Positions 45,033-53,948 of a stretch of 64,000 bases of DNA are shown here, in pieces. Below the pieces are notes generated by a model. The model was not told the DNA's origin and did not search any database. It saw only the letters and a program-made list of their open reading frames with translations. The stretch comes from Rhodoluna sp. (GTDB lineage Bacteria; Actinomycetota; Actinomycetes; Actinomycetales; Microbacteriaceae): the NCBI RefSeq assembly GCF_024639375.1, contig NZ_JAHEIM010000004.1, positions 59,725-123,724 of the forward strand, read 5' to 3'. Both the position numbers and the translations under genes were made by a program. Positions within the stretch are counted from its first letter, which is position 1; each line of letters begins with the position of its first letter.

Positions 45033-47273
45033 TTAGATACCAAATTCAAGAATGGATTTGCGCACCGGCACCATTGCCAAGGTCGTGTAATCGGCTAGCC
45101 AGCCTTCGGTCTGCCAAGTCATAATTCCACCCACACGACTGAGGTTGTCTTTGTATTCGCTAATGCCGCGAACCTCAAGCACGCCAATTGCAGAACGCTC
45201 ATTGTTTAACTTCAGAACGACATCGAGCTCATCGCCAATTTGGAATGCCGGGTTGCTAATTGCAAACGCGGCACCACCGATTGACAAGTTGATGCAAATT
45301 GCTGTTGCCTCGCCGACTTTAGCGGCTAGCTCAACTGGAACACGTGGTGCACGACGAGCCCAGAACTGATTGCGTGCCGTGTGTGGTTCAACCACGTAAC
45401 ACTGTTCGATTGCGATCTCACGCGACTCGTTGTTTTTCCATTCGACTTTTCCACCAACGCGCACCATGGTGCCAGATTTGGTGAACGGGCCAACATTCTT
45501 AATTGCAAGGGTGCCGTGGGCAACCTTGTGCTCGCCTTCTATCGAACGGCAGTTAATTGAAATTTTCATCGACTTATTTTTTGGCAATGCCTGTTTTGGA
45601 ATTACAAATGCAGCGCCAGCCTGGTGCATGTCGATGCACTTTGCGCCGTGGCCATCCGCGGATGCAGTTAAGTCAACTGGGAATCGCCAAAGGTGTCGCA
45701 TCTGACGGCGACGAAAACTCTTGACTGCCAAGTTGCCCAAAATAAATGTCTCTAAGAGGGCAAAGCCCGTTGCAATATAAAGTGCATTTGGGTCTACCGG
45801 CGGAACCCATGACCAGCCCCATAGGTCGAATGCCCCAATGCTTGACCAGCGATAAATCAGGCCAATCACTGTGACTAAACCAATGGCAATTGGCAGGCGC
45901 AGCAACTTAATTGCGCGCCAACCGCCAAGGTCCACCTCATTTTTTGGAGTCACAGCAAAGTGCAACGGTTTTTTGGTGAACAGGCTAGGCATGGCTTTAT
46001 AAAAGGCCTCAAGCGCAATCATGTTGTTGCGAACACCTTCAAAAGGCTGGGTGCTACCGCGCTCAAGCGCCGCGACTGCAAGCAATGAAAAGGCAACCCA
46101 GGCTCCCCAGAAAGCCAAATACCAAACGCCGGCATAGCCAACCGGAATCACACCGAGAAACAGCACTGACCAAACTGAAATTGCAAATGCCGCACGCTGG
46201 ATAGGTGTGACGTAATAGATCAGACCGCCAAAATACGAAATGCGTTCGCGCAGCGGAAGCTTCCGACTCCAGCCCAACCGATAACCTTTGCGGTAACTAG
46301 CCAACGTGCCCTGGGCCCAACGAAAACGTTGCACGATGTATGCCTCAAGATTGTCTGGCGCGAGACCTTGCACAATGTGTTCGTTGTGATAGCGCATTTC
46401 ATAACCGGCAATTCGCAAGCGCAGAGTTGTTTCAAAATCTTCTGTGGATGTGTATGTGGCCATACCGCCGATTTCAACCAGAGCACTGCGGCGAAGCAAA
46501 CCGGCAGAGCCACACCAAAAAACTGACTTCACGCGATTGCGGCCTGGCAACAAAACATCGAAGAAAAGTGACTGCTCGTGACGGCCCTGTGAATCATGCA
46601 TGACCGAGTTGTGATTTCTAAACGAGTGAGCCGTTTGAACCAATGCAACCTTTAGGTCGGCAAAATAGCCGCTAGTAGCTTCTAGAAAATCGGGTGATGG
46701 AACGTGATCGGCGTCGAGAACCAATACCAATTCGCCGGTGAGCTTTGGCAACACGGCATTGATGTTGCCCGCCTTGGCGTGCTTGTTGTCGTCGCGCACC
46801 TGGTATTTGATGCCATAACGCTTGGCCAGTTTTTTATACTCTGGATTACGACCGTCATCGCACAACCATATAGTGGTATTGCCTCTGATCTTGAGCGCAC
46901 CAATGATGGTTGGCTCAACAATTTCAATGTCTTCGTTGTAAACGGTTATCAAGATGTCTACCGGAACATCTAGCTGACGAAGTCTTGGGGTTGGCTTGAT
47001 CTCCCAGGCATCCCAAACCAAAATCAAAAAAGTCAAAAAACCAAATAGCTCTGCCGAAAACAGCAACCAGAAGAATGGTGGGTTGGCGCCGGGTTGAGTC
47101 ACCACAAGGCGAAATGTGAAGTAGGCAAGACCACCCAGTATGCCCAGAACGGACATCACTTTGATAAGAATTGGGCGACTTTGAAACCAAGATCCAAGAC
47201 TTAGGTCTGTTTTGCGAACCGATGTTGGCACCGGCGAGTATGGCGAATTTTCCCCAATATGAACTTGACTCAT
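45033..47273 (-). CDS. Cellulose-synthase-like GT2 with two tandem PilZ domains
   Basis: A 746-residue BcsA-like membrane glycosyltransferase. Two N-terminal helices precede the GT2 core: VDILITVYNEDIEIVEPT, LDADHVP (DxD), STEDFETTLRL (TED) and QRFRWAQGTLAS (QxxRW). More helices follow, then two C-terminal PilZ domains (RRRQMRHLWRFPVD with DMHQAGAAF; RRAPRVPVEL with NLSIGGAAF). Cyclic di-GMP would switch on polymer synthesis and export. No BcsB, BcsZ or other partner is adjacent; the product is unknown. The ATG at 47273 has GGGGGA upstream. Confidence 0.88.
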   Translation of the reverse strand: MSQVHIGENSPYSPVPTSVRKTDLSLGSWFQSRPILIKVMSVLGILGGLAYFTFRLVVTQPGANPPFFWLLFSAELFGFLTFLILVWDAWEIKPTPRLRQLDVPVDILITVYNEDIEIVEPTIIGALKIRGNTTIWLCDDGRNPEYKKLAKRYGIKYQVRDDNKHAKAGNINAVLPKLTGELVLVLDADHVPSPDFLEATSGYFADLKVALVQTAHSFRNHNSVMHDSQGRHEQSLFFDVLLPGRNRVKSVFWCGSAGLLRRSALVEIGGMATYTSTEDFETTLRLRIAGYEMRYHNEHIVQGLAPDNLEAYIVQRFRWAQGTLASYRKGYRLGWSRKLPLRERISYFGGLIYYVTPIQRAAFAISVWSVLFLGVIPVGYAGVWYLAFWGAWVAFSLLAVAALERGSTQPFEGVRNNMIALEAFYKAMPSLFTKKPLHFAVTPKNEVDLGGWRAIKLLRLPIAIGLVTVIGLIYRWSSIGAFDLWGWSWVPPVDPNALYIATGFALLETFILGNLAVKSFRRRQMRHLWRFPVDLTASADGHGAKCIDMHQAGAAFVIPKQALPKNKSMKISINCRSIEGEHKVAHGTLAIKNVGPFTKSGTMVRVGGKVEWKNNESREIAIEQCYVVEPHTARNQFWARRAPRVPVELAAKVGEATAICINLSIGGAAFAISNPAFQIGDELDVVLKLNNERSAIGVLEVRGISEYKDNLSRVGGIMTWQTEGWLADYTTLAMVPVRKSILEFGI

Positions 47274-47359
47274 TTTTTGTTTCCCCCTGAAACCTCCTCG
47301 TGCTCTTTTTATGCCTCGAACGCGCGGGTAGGCTTGACAGCATACAAAGGAAGGCAGAC

Positions 47360-49480
47360 ATGGTGCAAGCCAGTGCAGACACAAATGCATTCCAACGCGC
47401 GGCTGCCTTAGCTGCTTATGGAATTCTTGACACTCCCCGCGAAGCTCGCTTTGATTCGATCACTCGCAACCTCGCTGACCAAACAAAAGTGCCAATTGCA
47501 TCCATAGCTTTCATTGACCAGCACCGTTTGTGGTTCAAATCTTCGGTAGGCGTGCCATTTCTAGAGATTCCCACCGAAACTTCAATTACAGCAACTCTGC
47601 TAAACGAAGACAAAACTGAAGTTGTAGTTACCAATATCGATCAGTTGGCGCAAATTAAACCGGGCAGCGTAGCTGCAGATCGCCAGGGCACAAGATCTTT
47701 GGTGATGAAGGCGATTATTACCCCGGATGGTGTCACCATTGGTGCCGTTTCCATTATGGACACAATCCCAAGGGAGTTTGGCGAAACAGAATTAGCTGCC
47801 GTAACCGCAGCCACTAATGCAGTGATCGAGCTTCTTGAAATTCGGCGAGTTGTTGAAAAGAACTCAGACGCAATTGAAGATGCGCACGCGGTGAGCATCG
47901 GTTATGCCACCGACTTTGAAGAAAACATTCAAGACGTGGTGCGCAGTTTTATGCAAGAGGCACTTGAAAACTTCGACTGGTGGGCAGCTCAAGCTTGGTG
48001 GTACCACGAAGACGGCCTATACCCAGGCAACTGGCAGATTGCACCGCACACTCCTATGGGCCTGAGGCCAATTGCGCAAACTCGTTTTGGTTCTGTTGAA
48101 GTTGTAAAAGTTCGCAAGGCTTACCTTGAACCACAAGTTGTGCCAATCACCGAGCTCACTTGGATGAGCAACCAAGATCGCCTTTCACAACTTGGAGCGC
48201 GTCACGCCGTTGTGATGGATATTTTTGGAGCCGCCGAACCAGCGGTGCGAATGGTGTTCATCATTCCTTCGATCAGATTCTTTGATGATTCGACCAAAAA
48301 ATTCTTTGCGCTTTCTACCGCCTTGCTGCCCAAAGTGATCACTCGCGAGCGCGTGAGATCTGAACTTCAATATCGCTCGGCGCACGATGCGCTGACTGGT
48401 TTGCTGAACCGCCGAGGTTTGAATCACCTAATCGAAGAGTCGGCAAGTGAAACAACTTCAAACCGTGCAGTGATGTTTTTGGATTTGAACAACTTCAAAT
48501 CAGTTAACGATAAATATGGACACGCAGTTGGCGACGAACTTCTAATTCATGTTGCCGATGAACTGGTTGCCAACACGCGCCCTACCGACACCATTGCCCG
48601 AATTGGCGGTGACGAGTTTGTTGTTGTAACTTCTGAGACCGATCTTGAAATCGGCGTTGAGGTTTTGGCGGATCGAATCTACAAAGCTCTGGCAACGCCT
48701 TTCACGCTTTCAAATGGAGTGGCATGGGCAGGCGCCGCAAGCATTGGCGTTGCAAGTTGGCAAGCTGGGGCGCCTTTTGATCAAGCGCTAGAAAAAGCCG
48801 ACAACATGATGTACAACGCCAAGAAGGCAACCGGTGGTGTTGAAATCGAAGGCAAAAATTCACGCACCACAAATGCTGGTGAAGCTGCTCAAGGCAATGT
48901 AATTAAGTTCATGAAAATTGCTGAGGATGAAGAAGCAACTCCTTGGGGTTACTTGTTGACTATTGAATCTCAGGTAAAAAACCCAGACATCGACACTTTG
49001 GTAAATGACATAACAGAGGCCTATAAGGCAGCGGGAATTTCGTCGGAGCGATTCACCCTTTGGTTGCCCAAGGCTCTCTGGTTTGACCAAGACACAATCG
49101 TGTCGTTGGTGGAGAAGTTGGAGTGTCCGCTTGAGCAAGCCCAGTTGTCAGTAATTCTGAATGGCAACGGTGCAAGCTCCGATGCAAAGACCATTGCCAC
49201 CAACTTGCGTGTGAATGGCCAGGCTCGAACAGTGTTGAGCGGCTTTGGCTCTGGAAACAAAGAGTTTGAGTTACTTCAAAGCATTCAACCGGTGGCCTTG
49301 GCAATTGACCCGGACCTCGCTAATAAGGCAGCCTTATCGACCGAATTTGAGTTGTCCGTTCGAGCAGTAACTGCAATATGTGACGCATTAGGTATTAAAG
49401 CGATAGCTCCGTTTGGCTGCACACCGCAGGTAACAGACAAATTGTCTGAACTTGGTTGCAAACTCAGGGTTATTGCCTAA
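47360..49480 (+). CDS. GAF-GGDEF diguanylate cyclase with a degenerate half-EAL domain
   Basis: The cytosolic 706-residue protein has an N-terminal GAF domain (about residues 10-160), a middle region, a GGDEF domain with intact RIGGDEFVVV (residues 416-420) and an upstream inhibitory-site RPTD at the correct spacing. The C-terminal ~190 residues resemble only the later half of EAL: SGFGSGNKEFELLQSIQPVA (near residue 626) and GIKAIAPFGC. The EAL and metal residues are absent, so it should make, not degrade, cyclic di-GMP. ATG at 47360 follows AAGGAAGG; it is divergent from the synthase gene. Confidence 0.88.
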   Translation: MVQASADTNAFQRAAALAAYGILDTPREARFDSITRNLADQTKVPIASIAFIDQHRLWFKSSVGVPFLEIPTETSITATLLNEDKTEVVVTNIDQLAQIKPGSVAADRQGTRSLVMKAIITPDGVTIGAVSIMDTIPREFGETELAAVTAATNAVIELLEIRRVVEKNSDAIEDAHAVSIGYATDFEENIQDVVRSFMQEALENFDWWAAQAWWYHEDGLYPGNWQIAPHTPMGLRPIAQTRFGSVEVVKVRKAYLEPQVVPITELTWMSNQDRLSQLGARHAVVMDIFGAAEPAVRMVFIIPSIRFFDDSTKKFFALSTALLPKVITRERVRSELQYRSAHDALTGLLNRRGLNHLIEESASETTSNRAVMFLDLNNFKSVNDKYGHAVGDELLIHVADELVANTRPTDTIARIGGDEFVVVTSETDLEIGVEVLADRIYKALATPFTLSNGVAWAGAASIGVASWQAGAPFDQALEKADNMMYNAKKATGGVEIEGKNSRTTNAGEAAQGNVIKFMKIAEDEEATPWGYLLTIESQVKNPDIDTLVNDITEAYKAAGISSERFTLWLPKALWFDQDTIVSLVEKLECPLEQAQLSVILNGNGASSDAKTIATNLRVNGQARTVLSGFGSGNKEFELLQSIQPVALAIDPDLANKAALSTEFELSVRAVTAICDALGIKAIAPFGCTPQVTDKLSELGCKLRVIA

Positions 49481-49521
49481 GGTTCTAATTAGAAATAGAA
49501 ATTTTTTTCAGGGGGACACAA

Positions 49522-50070
49522 GTGAATACAGCAACAAAAGCTCTAATGGGCCTAGTAGTAGCACTCTCGCTAGCCGGCTGCACAGTTGTGAATGCAGCAC
49601 CTGCACCAGCAACTAGTTCAAGCGCCGAAACTGAAAACCCATACGGTGGTTTCGCGGTTGCAAATCCAGCTGCGGATGAAGTGATTTTAACCGTGACCAA
49701 TGGCGACAAGACCATTGATTTTTCAACAATGGATTTAAAGAAACTTGAAACAACCGAAGTGACCATTGATGAGCCATTCGTAAATAAAAAACAAACCTTC
49801 GTTGGAGTGCCAATGTCGGTCTTGTTTGACTCCGTGGGCATCAAATCGACCGACAAAGTTTCAACCTTGGCGTTGAATGACTACAAATATGACGACCTGG
49901 CTGGCAAGTTCACCGAATCAAAAGGCATCATTGCCTTCCTGCGTGACGGCACCGAAATTCCAATGGATCAAGGTGGTCCAATTCGCATCGTGTTTCCAAG
50001 CGCAACACCGTATTTCGACTACCTAGACGCTTGGAACTGGAGCATCCGCTCGATTTCAATCGCGGAGTAG
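49522..50070 (+). CDS. Lipoprotein with molybdopterin-oxidoreductase-like (SUOX-type) domain
   Basis: Lipobox LAGC (Cys20) follows a short signal. The 160-residue mature domain resembles the sulfite-oxidase-type molybdopterin fold: VTNGDKTIDFSTMDLKKLET, FVGVPMSVLFDSVGI, MDQGGPIRIVFP and LDAWNWSIRSISI. The only Cys is the lipid anchor, so the Mo-ligating Cys is missing and catalysis is unlikely. The GTG start has GGGGGA upstream. It lies between the cyclase and phosphodiesterase genes, 3 nt from the latter, suggesting a sensory partner. Confidence 0.75.
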   Translation: MNTATKALMGLVVALSLAGCTVVNAAPAPATSSSAETENPYGGFAVANPAADEVILTVTNGDKTIDFSTMDLKKLETTEVTIDEPFVNKKQTFVGVPMSVLFDSVGIKSTDKVSTLALNDYKYDDLAGKFTESKGIIAFLRDGTEIPMDQGGPIRIVFPSATPYFDYLDAWNWSIRSISIAE

Positions 50071-50073
50071 CAG

Positions 50074-52368
50074 TTGTTCGACAAATTCAGAACCGAGTAT
50101 CTCGATAAGAACCTCTTTCGAGTTCGAGTAGGCCACGTGCTTTTGGCAGCCATCACGGTTGCCATGCTCGTTGGGTTATCGGTTTGGTCTTGGGTTTCAA
50201 TGCAAGCTCACGAGAATGAGAAGCACCAGATTTTTTCGCAGGAGAGCGACTCCGCAGCCATGACTTTTGTGCAGCGCGAGTCTTTTAGTGTGCTTCTAAA
50301 AATAGAACAATGGGCCGATAATCAGGCCAGCGGCCGTGAAGTGCAAATTGCCCGAGCACTGTTGGGCCAGCGATTGAGTGTGCAGGCCCGATCTGGTCTG
50401 CACACTTTTGAAATCACCAGCGAGGCTTACCAAAACTCGTTGGCCAATCTCGACCCACTTCTAGTCAGAATTCCTGAAATTGCTCCGGCAGATCGCATGC
50501 CAGAGAGAATTCAAGCAGAGCCAATAATTGCCGAATTCAGTCGCCAAACGCGTGACCTGAGTGACACTTTTCAAGAGTTAACTCGCGCCCAGACCCAGGC
50601 AGCAACCGAAGAGCGAGCCAACGCCGAATTGGTGCAATCTGTGCTGTTGCTGCTCATCATGTTGGTGGGTGGCGTTCTGGCAGCTTGGGTTACCTTTGAC
50701 ATCACGCGTGGATTTAGACGCGCTTCTGAATTGATTCAACACCGCCAGAAGAATCTCGACACTGCTCATCAGCGATTGCTATTGGTGCAAAGCATGGACG
50801 AGCGCAGCCGCGAAATCATTAATGAAATTCACAGCGGTCTCGACACCGGTAGGGCAATCAAGCATCTGCGTCACGTGTTGAATAGTTTGTTGCCAGGCAA
50901 CAATCTTTTGGTCGAGACAGAAGGTGCTGAACTAACCAAGTTTGAAATGCAGAACCCAGCAGAGCTTGGCATCTCTCCTCGCGACTTTGAATTCATGAAG
51001 GCACGCGCCAAGGAGATTCTCACTTTAGTTCTAATGCGCGATCAGCAGCAAGAAGACGTTGACTACGCGCTGCGCCACGACAACCTAACTGGTCTTGCTA
51101 ACCGCGCGGCATACAGCGCCATGGTCGACACCAAAGCAAATGAAGTCAATCAAATTGGCGGCGTGCTTGGCATCTTCTATTTGGACATTGATCGCTTTGG
51201 AGATTTGAACTCGTCACTCGGTTATCAAATGGGTGACCAAGTTTTGGTCAACATGGGCTATCGAATTAGTGACGCTCTTAGAACAAATGAATTTGCTGCT
51301 CGACTGTCTTCAGATGAGTTTGCTGTGCTTGGCGTTTATAAAAATGAAAACGAGGCCCGCTCGCGAGCGTTGGCAATGCAGAATATTTTGAATGCCGACG
51401 TTGAGCTAGATAGCGCGGTGGCATCAATCACAGTCTCGGTTGGCTGCGCGGTGTCTGCTGCGGCCCATGCTGATGCAAATGAACTTCCGCGCTGCGCAGC
51501 TTTGGCAATGCACTTGGCGAAACGATCTGAGCAGCGCTCAAACTTTGTTACCTATAACTCAGATGACCACGCTCACCTGATGACCACCTGGCAAGATGAA
51601 ATCGCAGTGCGTAATGCACTAGCCACTGGCGAATTCAAGGTTTACTTCCAGCCGATTGTTTTGCTTGACCCACGTGTTCCAGTTGGCTTTGAGGCTTTGC
51701 TTCGTTGGGATCGACCCGGAATCGGTATTGTTGCGCCGGGTGACTTTCTACCGATTGTTAACAGCGCAGGGCTTGCATCCGCGGTTGGAGCTGACGTAAT
51801 CAGTCAGTCGTTGGAAGCTTGGACTGAGGTGCTTCAACCCGCTTATAACCAAGCCGGACTTTCTGACCCATACATCTCTATAAACGTTGAAGCTGTGCAG
51901 CTCGAAGACAAAGGCTTTGCCGATTACCTTTTGGCTGAAATTCTTCACGCCAAGGTTCCTACCCACCACGTGCAAATTGAAATCACCGAGAACGCTTTGG
52001 TGGGTGGCGAGGCAGTCTTTGAGCAGTTAGAGCGGTTGCGCAACACGGGCCTTCGGGTGGCGCTAGATGACTTTGGCACTGGCTATTCGAACCTGGGCCA
52101 AACCCTCAACCTGCCGCTTGATGTTCTTAAGATCGATAAGAGTTTTCTTGAGGGCTTAGTCGATGATTCGCGCAAGCTGCGCATGCTTGATGACGTGACA
52201 AAAATGGCCAAGGGTCAAGATCTTCGTGTGACTGCCGAAGGCATTGAAAGTGAGCAGGTCGCAAACCTAATTCAAAGCATCAACATTGAATATGGGCAGG
52301 GCTACTTGTTTGGCAAGGCCATGCCACGCAACGACGTGCACAACTGGGTGCGCAACTTTAACAAGTAG
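50074..52368 (+). CDS. Transmembrane EAL phosphodiesterase with degenerate GGDEF
   Basis: A 764-residue protein. Two helices (about residues 18-42 and 188-210) enclose an extracellular domain of about 145 residues, followed by a helical linker, a GGDEF domain with RLSSDEFAVL (SSDEF, residues 412-416) in place of GGDEF, and an EAL domain with GFEALLRW (Glu540-Leu542), DDFGTGYSNL and TAEGIES intact. It should hydrolyse cyclic di-GMP, with the dead GGDEF perhaps regulatory. TTG start 3 nt after the lipoprotein gene. Confidence 0.9.
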   Translation: MFDKFRTEYLDKNLFRVRVGHVLLAAITVAMLVGLSVWSWVSMQAHENEKHQIFSQESDSAAMTFVQRESFSVLLKIEQWADNQASGREVQIARALLGQRLSVQARSGLHTFEITSEAYQNSLANLDPLLVRIPEIAPADRMPERIQAEPIIAEFSRQTRDLSDTFQELTRAQTQAATEERANAELVQSVLLLLIMLVGGVLAAWVTFDITRGFRRASELIQHRQKNLDTAHQRLLLVQSMDERSREIINEIHSGLDTGRAIKHLRHVLNSLLPGNNLLVETEGAELTKFEMQNPAELGISPRDFEFMKARAKEILTLVLMRDQQQEDVDYALRHDNLTGLANRAAYSAMVDTKANEVNQIGGVLGIFYLDIDRFGDLNSSLGYQMGDQVLVNMGYRISDALRTNEFAARLSSDEFAVLGVYKNENEARSRALAMQNILNADVELDSAVASITVSVGCAVSAAAHADANELPRCAALAMHLAKRSEQRSNFVTYNSDDHAHLMTTWQDEIAVRNALATGEFKVYFQPIVLLDPRVPVGFEALLRWDRPGIGIVAPGDFLPIVNSAGLASAVGADVISQSLEAWTEVLQPAYNQAGLSDPYISINVEAVQLEDKGFADYLLAEILHAKVPTHHVQIEITENALVGGEAVFEQLERLRNTGLRVALDDFGTGYSNLGQTLNLPLDVLKIDKSFLEGLVDDSRKLRMLDDVTKMAKGQDLRVTAEGIESEQVANLIQSINIEYGQGYLFGKAMPRNDVHNWVRNFNK

Positions 52369-52379
52369 TTGACTTTCTA

Positions 52380-52984
52380 ATAGCCAGACATGCATCAATC
52401 AATAAGTGGTATTTCGAAATTCATCGTTGCAAATGCTCGAAAGCGCAAGAAGAATTTTTGTGGGACACCGGCTTTCATTTTGGCGAATGGTTTGTGCCGG
52501 GCGAAGAAATTGATTTTCCGTCTTTGATGAGTGCCGACAAGGGTGTGATCGCCACCGCGTTCTATCGCAAGTCAACTCACGAACTTACCATCATTGCCGG
52601 TCTGTTGGGCAAGCAAGCCGATTGCGTGCGAGCACTCAGCTATCAACTAGTTGATGAATCACAAAAAGGCGCAGTAATTGATCAGCTGGTGAAACTAATT
52701 CACGAAGCAGGCAATCACCTTGGTACCGGATTCCTTGCAACGCCATTGTTGCTGCCCACACTGGCGGCATCAAGCGAGCACCAATGGGTGCTGATTTTGA
52801 CTGGCAAGTTCAACCGTTTGTTGGTGGCGGGGTCACCTGGGCCAAAGCCAGTCATCAAACTCTAGGCGGGCCAATTGCCACTAGTTGGTCAGTCACGCAC
52901 AGCGATTTCACGCTAGAGGTCACAGTGCCTGCAGGCACAACCGCAAAAGTTGTCATGCCTGATGGCGAAGTGCACCTAATCTAG
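52380..52984 (+). pseudogene. Remnant of a GH78 alpha-L-rhamnosidase
   Basis: Fragments of one enzyme lie in two frames. The first frame reads NKWYFEI, LWDTGFHFGEWFVPGE and TIIAGLLGKQAD, then jumps to VRALSYQLVDESQKG and HLGTGFLATPLLLPTLA, as if about 30 codons were lost. The second frame (52784-52984) carries the C-terminal domain: FVGGGVTWAKASHQT and LEVTVPAGTTAKVVMPDG. The family is usually far longer, so this is an inactive relic. Confidence 0.85.
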
Positions 52985-53119
52985 GGTGCAACGCGCACAC
53001 TTCGAACAATTTTTAGGTGATAGCACTACAAGTTCAGATTTCAGAAAAATCTCCACTGTACATTTGCTTTCGGAGAGAGTGGCTAGAGGGCCGCTACCCA
53101 GAAATTGCAAGGGGAAAAA

Positions 53120-53899
53120 TTGCTTAAGAAATTCAGAATTGCAGCTGTTGCACTGTCATCAGTGGCACTTATCGCAGCAGGCACTGTCGCGTTCGCATCT
53201 GGAGCATCATGGTCATACACTGGCGCAACTGGCCCATCACACTGGGCAACTATTGATCCAACCAACTACGCAGTTTGTGCAGATGGTACCGCTCAGTCAC
53301 CAATCAACATCAACAAGCCCAAGCCAACTCCATTGGCAAACTTGAAGTTTGACTATGTTGCGGGCGAAGCTGGCATCTTCAACAACGGTCACACCGTTGA
53401 GGCAGAGCCACTAGGCACTGAGAAGAGCACAGTAACTATCGGTTCAACTGTTTACCCATTTGCTCAGTTCCACTTCCACGCACCTAGCGAGCACGAGATG
53501 AACGGCCTTCACTACCCAGTTGAGGTTCACTTCGTTCACAAGACTGCTGAAGGCAAGATTGCAGTAGTTGGCGTCTTCATTAAGGCTGGCGCAACTGCAA
53601 ACGCTGACTGGGCACCATTTATTGCAAAGTTGAACACCGCAACAGCAGACCCAGAAGCAACGAAGATTGAGCTTGACTGGGCGAACTTGTTGCCTGCTAA
53701 CAAGCAGACTGTTCGTTACGATGGCAGTTTGACTACACCAGGATGTGCCGAAGGTGTTAAGTGGAACGTATTCACACACCCAGTAGTACTTTCACAAGCA
53801 CAGATCAACGCATTCCTTGAAGCATATTCAGGCAACAACCGTCCGGTTCAGCCATTGCACTCACGCAAGGTATTGCTAGACAGCACAGCAACCAAGTAA
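53120..53899 (+). CDS. Secreted alpha-class carbonic anhydrase
   Basis: The 259-residue protein has a signal peptide (FRIAAVALSSVALIAAGTVAFA) and a full alpha-CA domain: WSYTGATGPSHW, QSPININKP, the zinc His residues in FAQFHFHAPSEHEMNG and EVHFVH, and SLTTPGCAEGVKW. It interconverts CO2 and bicarbonate outside the membrane. The TTG start at 53120 is chosen because AAGGGG lies 6 nt upstream; an in-frame TTG at 53105 lacks this. Single-gene transcript ended by a strong hairpin. Confidence 0.92.
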   Translation: MLKKFRIAAVALSSVALIAAGTVAFASGASWSYTGATGPSHWATIDPTNYAVCADGTAQSPININKPKPTPLANLKFDYVAGEAGIFNNGHTVEAEPLGTEKSTVTIGSTVYPFAQFHFHAPSEHEMNGLHYPVEVHFVHKTAEGKIAVVGVFIKAGATANADWAPFIAKLNTATADPEATKIELDWANLLPANKQTVRYDGSLTTPGCAEGVKWNVFTHPVVLSQAQINAFLEAYSGNNRPVQPLHSRKVLLDSTATK

Positions 53900-53906
53900 A
53901 TTCAAT

Positions 53907-53942
53907 AAAAATCCCCGCGCCATTGCGCGGGGATTTTTTTTA
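53907..53942. terminator. Bidirectional intrinsic terminator
   Basis: AATCCCCGCGC (53910-53920) and GCGCGGGGATT (53925-53935) form a GC-rich 11-bp stem with a CATT loop, A-run before and T-run after. It serves the carbonic anhydrase gene and probably the convergent sucrose phosphorylase gene. Confidence 0.9.
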
Positions 53943-53948
53943 TACAAA

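Noticed and set aside
52458..52865. Intact 135-residue gene
   Set aside because: It is an internally deleted segment of GH78 followed by the C-terminal domain in another frame.
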